A stretch of 64,000 bases of DNA, taken from positions 49,330 to 113,329 of the forward strand of contig CAJTGB010000014.1 of NCBI GenBank assembly GCA_910575835.1. The letters run 5' to 3'. The notes under the pieces are model-generated. The model was not told where the DNA came from. It was given only the letters and a program-made list of their open reading frames with translations, and did no database searches. A program made the translations under genes and the position numbers. Origin of the DNA: Lachnospiraceae bacterium. GTDB taxonomy: Bacteria > Bacillota > Clostridia > Lachnospirales > Lachnospiraceae. Shown one piece after another: positions 61,687 through 64,000 of this stretch (position 1 is its first letter; every line of letters starts with the position of its first letter).

Positions 61687-62178
61687 ATGAAGTTAATTGT
61701 AGCGGTAGATAAGAATTGGGCGATCGGTAAGAATAACAGGATGATGTGGAGCATCCCGGCAGATCTGAAGTTCTTCCGGGATACCACGAAGGGAAGCGTT
61801 GTGATCATGGGCAGGAAGACTCTAGAGAGCCTTCCTCAGGGACAGCCGCTTACGGGGAGAGTGAATATTGTGCTTACAAGGAACCCGGATTACAAAGTAA
61901 GAGGCGCTGTGGTCGTCCACAGTGTAAGGGAGGCCGTTAAAGAGGCAGAGAAGTATGACAGGGAGATCTATGTGATCGGGGGAGAGAGCATCTACCGGAA
62001 GATGCTTCCATTGTGTGATCTGGCATATGTCACGAAGATCGACCATGCCTATGATGCGGACACGTATTTCCCGGATCTGGATCTGGACGGGGAGTGGCAG
62101 ATGACGAAGATCAGCGAAGAGCAGACTTGTTTTGATCTGGAGTATTATTTTACAGTATATGAGAGAGCCGTGCATTGA
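61687..62178 (+). CDS. folA: dihydrofolate reductase
   Basis: 163 residues from ATG 61687 with AAAGGGGGAG upstream. Active-site features are VAVDKNWAIGKNNRMMWSIP, the Asp of IPADLKFF, GRKTLESLP and YVIGGESIYRKML. The enzyme reduces dihydrofolate to tetrahydrofolate. thyA is not adjacent. Length and motifs are normal for the chromosomal bacterial enzyme; I see no reason to regard it as an acquired trimethoprim-resistance form. Confidence 0.96.
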   Translation: MKLIVAVDKNWAIGKNNRMMWSIPADLKFFRDTTKGSVVIMGRKTLESLPQGQPLTGRVNIVLTRNPDYKVRGAVVVHSVREAVKEAEKYDREIYVIGGESIYRKMLPLCDLAYVTKIDHAYDADTYFPDLDLDGEWQMTKISEEQTCFDLEYYFTVYERAVH

Positions 62179-62286
62179 GGGATGTGTGCTTTCCCGGCAG
62201 TACATGTGTAAAAGTCTGTCTCGAAAAAGTATTCTCAGCGAAGCAGAATGGTATTTAAAAATAGAAGCAAAGGGTAGGATAAGGTT

Positions 62287-63504
62287 ATGAAGATACTAAG
62301 TATTACGGCGCAGAAGCCAAGCAGTACGGGGAGCGGGATCTATCTGACGGAATTGGTGAAGGAATATGCCCGGCAGGGCTTTTGCCAGGCGGTTGTGGCA
62401 GGAGTATATAAGGACGATCCGATAGAACTGCCGGATGGAGTAGATTTCTATCCGGTTTATTTTGAGAGCGAGAGACTGCCTTACCCGATCGTCGGGATGT
62501 CGGACGAGATGCCTTACAGAAGTACGCGGTACTGCGATATGACGGAAGAGATGACGGTACAGTTTGAGAGCGCGTTCTTAGAAGTGATCGCCCGGGCGGT
62601 AGAGGATGCGGCGCCGGATGTGATCTTATGCCATCATCTCTATCTGCTGACTGCCGTTGTGAGGGAGCATTTCCCGCAGTATCCGGTCTATGGCTTCTGC
62701 CATAACACGGATCTGCGGCAGATGGCGAAGACGGAGCTTAGGAGGGAATATATAGCAGGACAGATCCGTAAGCTCGACAGGATCTTTGTGCCGCAGGAAG
62801 CCCAGCGGGAAGGCGTGCTTGCAATCTATCATGCGGATCCAGAGAAGATCGAGTCGGTGGGGATGGGATATAACAGCAAGATTTTCCACAGGACAGAAGC
62901 GAAGCAGGAGGACGGTATAACAAGGATCGTATTTGCAGGGAAGATCGCAGAGAAGAAGGGTGTTATGAGTCTGATAAGGAGCCTTTCCATTCTGCACGCA
63001 AGAGAGGATCGCTGTAAGAAGGAAGAGCTCCTGGTGCTGCTTGCGGGAAGCGCGGGTAATCAGGAGGAATACAGGAGCATACAGGATATGGTCAAGGAGT
63101 GCCCTTATGAAGTCCGATTCCTGGGAAGGCTTGCGCAGCCGGATCTGGCGGAGGTATACCGCAAGAGTGATATCTTCGTGCTTCCGTCGTTCTTTGACGG
63201 GCTGCCGCTTACAGTCATTGAAGCGCTGGCGTGCGGGGACCGGGTGGTGATGACGGACCTGCCGGGAATCAGGGAATGGATCGAAGAGTACGCGCCGGGG
63301 GGAGATATCCGGTTCGTTGCAATGCCGCAGATGAGAAATACCGACGAGCCGGTGCCGGGATCACTGCCTGAGTTCGAGGAACGTCTGGCGGATGCGCTGC
63401 TTGCGGGGATTCGGACGAAGGAGAGGAAGTTCGCCGACGTCAGCGGGATATCCTGGGAGAAGATCGCAGGAAAGGTCATTAATTGGTTAAAAATATCAGG
63501 TTGA
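62287..63504 (+). CDS. glycosyltransferase family 4-type
   Basis: 405 residues. A GT-B fold is suggested: N-terminal TAQKPSSTGSGIYLTEL, a middle IVFAGKIAEKKGVMSLIRSL, and the nucleotide-sugar site DIFVLPSFFDGLPLTVIEALACG. These are typical for GT4 retaining glycosyltransferases. Donor and acceptor cannot be named. The start follows a weak AAGG. The promoter of the downstream T-box leader overlaps its stop codon. Confidence 0.88.
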   Translation: MKILSITAQKPSSTGSGIYLTELVKEYARQGFCQAVVAGVYKDDPIELPDGVDFYPVYFESERLPYPIVGMSDEMPYRSTRYCDMTEEMTVQFESAFLEVIARAVEDAAPDVILCHHLYLLTAVVREHFPQYPVYGFCHNTDLRQMAKTELRREYIAGQIRKLDRIFVPQEAQREGVLAIYHADPEKIESVGMGYNSKIFHRTEAKQEDGITRIVFAGKIAEKKGVMSLIRSLSILHAREDRCKKEELLVLLAGSAGNQEEYRSIQDMVKECPYEVRFLGRLAQPDLAEVYRKSDIFVLPSFFDGLPLTVIEALACGDRVVMTDLPGIREWIEEYAPGGDIRFVAMPQMRNTDEPVPGSLPEFEERLADALLAGIRTKERKFADVSGISWEKIAGKVINWLKISG

Positions 63505-63530
63505 CAAGCACAGGTCTTCTCAACTATAAT
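63501..63530 (+). promoter_or_regulatory. promoter of the T-box leader
   Basis: TTGACA (63501-63506), 18 bases, TATAAT (63525-63530). The -35 overlaps the stop of the glycosyltransferase. Confidence 0.8.
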
Positions 63531-63536
63531 AGTAAT

Positions 63537-63887
63537 AATTATTCGAGACTTATTCAAGAAAGAAATATTTACAGAAATGCTATGACAAGGAGGAGTACGC
63601 AGATACCCAAAGCCCAGAGAGAAGATGGCAGGTGAGAATCTTCGTGACGGATTTGCGGAAGTAGCCTTTGAGCAGTGAACCGAAAGAACCGGATGTACGG
63701 TACGCGCCGCCGGTTTGAGTAGACTTCAACGCAGTCCCGGCGTTAGAGGGGAGCGGTATCGGAGAGGAGAACGGATCGCGTTCGATTTTCCCGTATCGGC
63801 AGAGTGCAGAGAGTTCGCTCTTTGAAGTTAGGTGGTAACACGGATGTATATTCGCCCTAAGCAATATAAGCTTAGGGTGTTTTTTAT
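63537..63887 (+). ncRNA. T-box leader (tRNA-sensing riboswitch)
   Basis: Stem I signs are GGAGTA at the 5' side, AGAGAG at 63616-63621 (AG bulge) and GGTGAGA at 63631-63637 (distal loop). The T-box sequence AGGTGGTAACACGG is at 63830-63843, just before the terminator. The base after TGG is T, so the matching tRNA should have discriminator A. The specifier codon could not be fixed; a candidate reading after GTGAA gives CCG or, shifted by one, CGA. The controlled gene is outside the window, behind a group II intron. Confidence 0.85.
63855..63887 (+). terminator. T-box intrinsic terminator
   Basis: CCCTAAGC pairs with GCTTAGGG over AATATAA, followed by GTG-less run TTTTTT at 63880-63885. Binding of uncharged tRNA should prevent it from forming. 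Confidence 0.9.
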
Positions 63888-63895
63888 CTTATAGG

Positions 63896-64000
63896 GTGCG
63901 CCCAGCTAAGGGCTTGGAATTCGGTGGGTGAAAGTCCTACGGTGTAAGGTACAAGCTATACCGCACCAAGCGAGTCTTGGGTGGACAGCAGAGATGCTGT
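63896..64000 (+). mobile_element. group II intron, 5' end (cut by window edge)
   Basis: The sequence starts GTGCGCCCAG, the conserved group II 5' splice end, and continues with GGTGAAAGTCC-type domain I sequence (GGTGGGTGAAAGTCCTAC) and AAGCGAGTCTTGGG. It begins 8 bases after the T-box terminator. Some bacterial class C introns insert right behind terminators, so this location fits. The rest of the intron, with any reverse transcriptase, is outside the window. Confidence 0.8.

Noticed and set aside
63580..63864. 94-codon minus-strand frame in the T-box region
   Set aside because: The region is explained by the T-box leader; the frame has no family pattern.

Overview
The window reads as a chromosomal segment of a spore-forming Gram-positive anaerobe, most likely of the Lachnospiraceae (Clostridia). 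It carries the sporulation genes spoIIGA, sigE, sigG, spoVT, spoVD-like, spoVE-like and cotJ. It also has a division and cell-wall (dcw) cluster in clostridial order and a six-cysteine SCIFF peptide with its radical-SAM maturase. Species was not assigned.

Region 1, bases 1 to about 9053, is accessory DNA. Its left part is visibly AT-rich and holds a tight same-strand cassette: an AbiEii-type nucleotidyltransferase (cut by the window edge), a membrane-anchored dCTP-deaminase/dUTPase-fold protein, a COG2509-type FAD oxidoreductase, an endonuclease IV-like TIM barrel and a P-loop nucleoside-kinase-like protein. A scrambled IS66 remnant and a possible IS21-type end follow. Next come about 640 bases without a convincing gene, a MazF/PemK toxin, a small SHOCT-like protein and a large serine recombinase. 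The recombinase abuts, and runs into, the spore-coat gene cotJC, which is cut after codon 64. The whole region is best read as the right end of an element integrated in cotJC, arranged like the sigK skin elements.

Region 2, about 9053 to 24400, holds the rest of cotJABC (minus strand), a RodA/FtsW-type gene, degV and the dcw cluster: mraZ, rsmH, ftsL, ftsI, spoVD-like, mraY, murD, ftsW/spoVE, ftsQ, ftsZ. A row of MraZ boxes lies in front of mraZ. murG and ftsA are absent from this cluster.

Region 3, about 24400 to 29000, is a sporulation block: spoIIGA-sigE behind a Spo0A-type promoter, a beta-CASP nuclease, and sigG. The Shine-Dalgarno sequences of sigG and of the spoVD-like gene both sit in the 3' arm of long hairpins.

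Region 4, about 29000 to 57000, is mostly housekeeping: HAD phosphatase, pth-mfd-prsA, yqeY, nfeD-stomatin, a LytTR/GHKL two-component pair, DUF2804, a GDSL hydrolase, spoVT, scfA-scfB (SCIFF), secDF, recJ, then apt-relA-MBL-hemZ-hisS-aspS. Region 5, 57000 to 64000, contains tRNA-Gly(GCC), an AT-rich orphan gene, a short-chain dehydrogenase, a MATE pump with a MarR regulator, DUF3793, folA and a glycosyltransferase. It ends with a promoter, a T-box leader and its terminator, with the 5' end of a group II intron starting 8 bases after the terminator's T-run region. The intron separates the T-box from whatever gene it controls.
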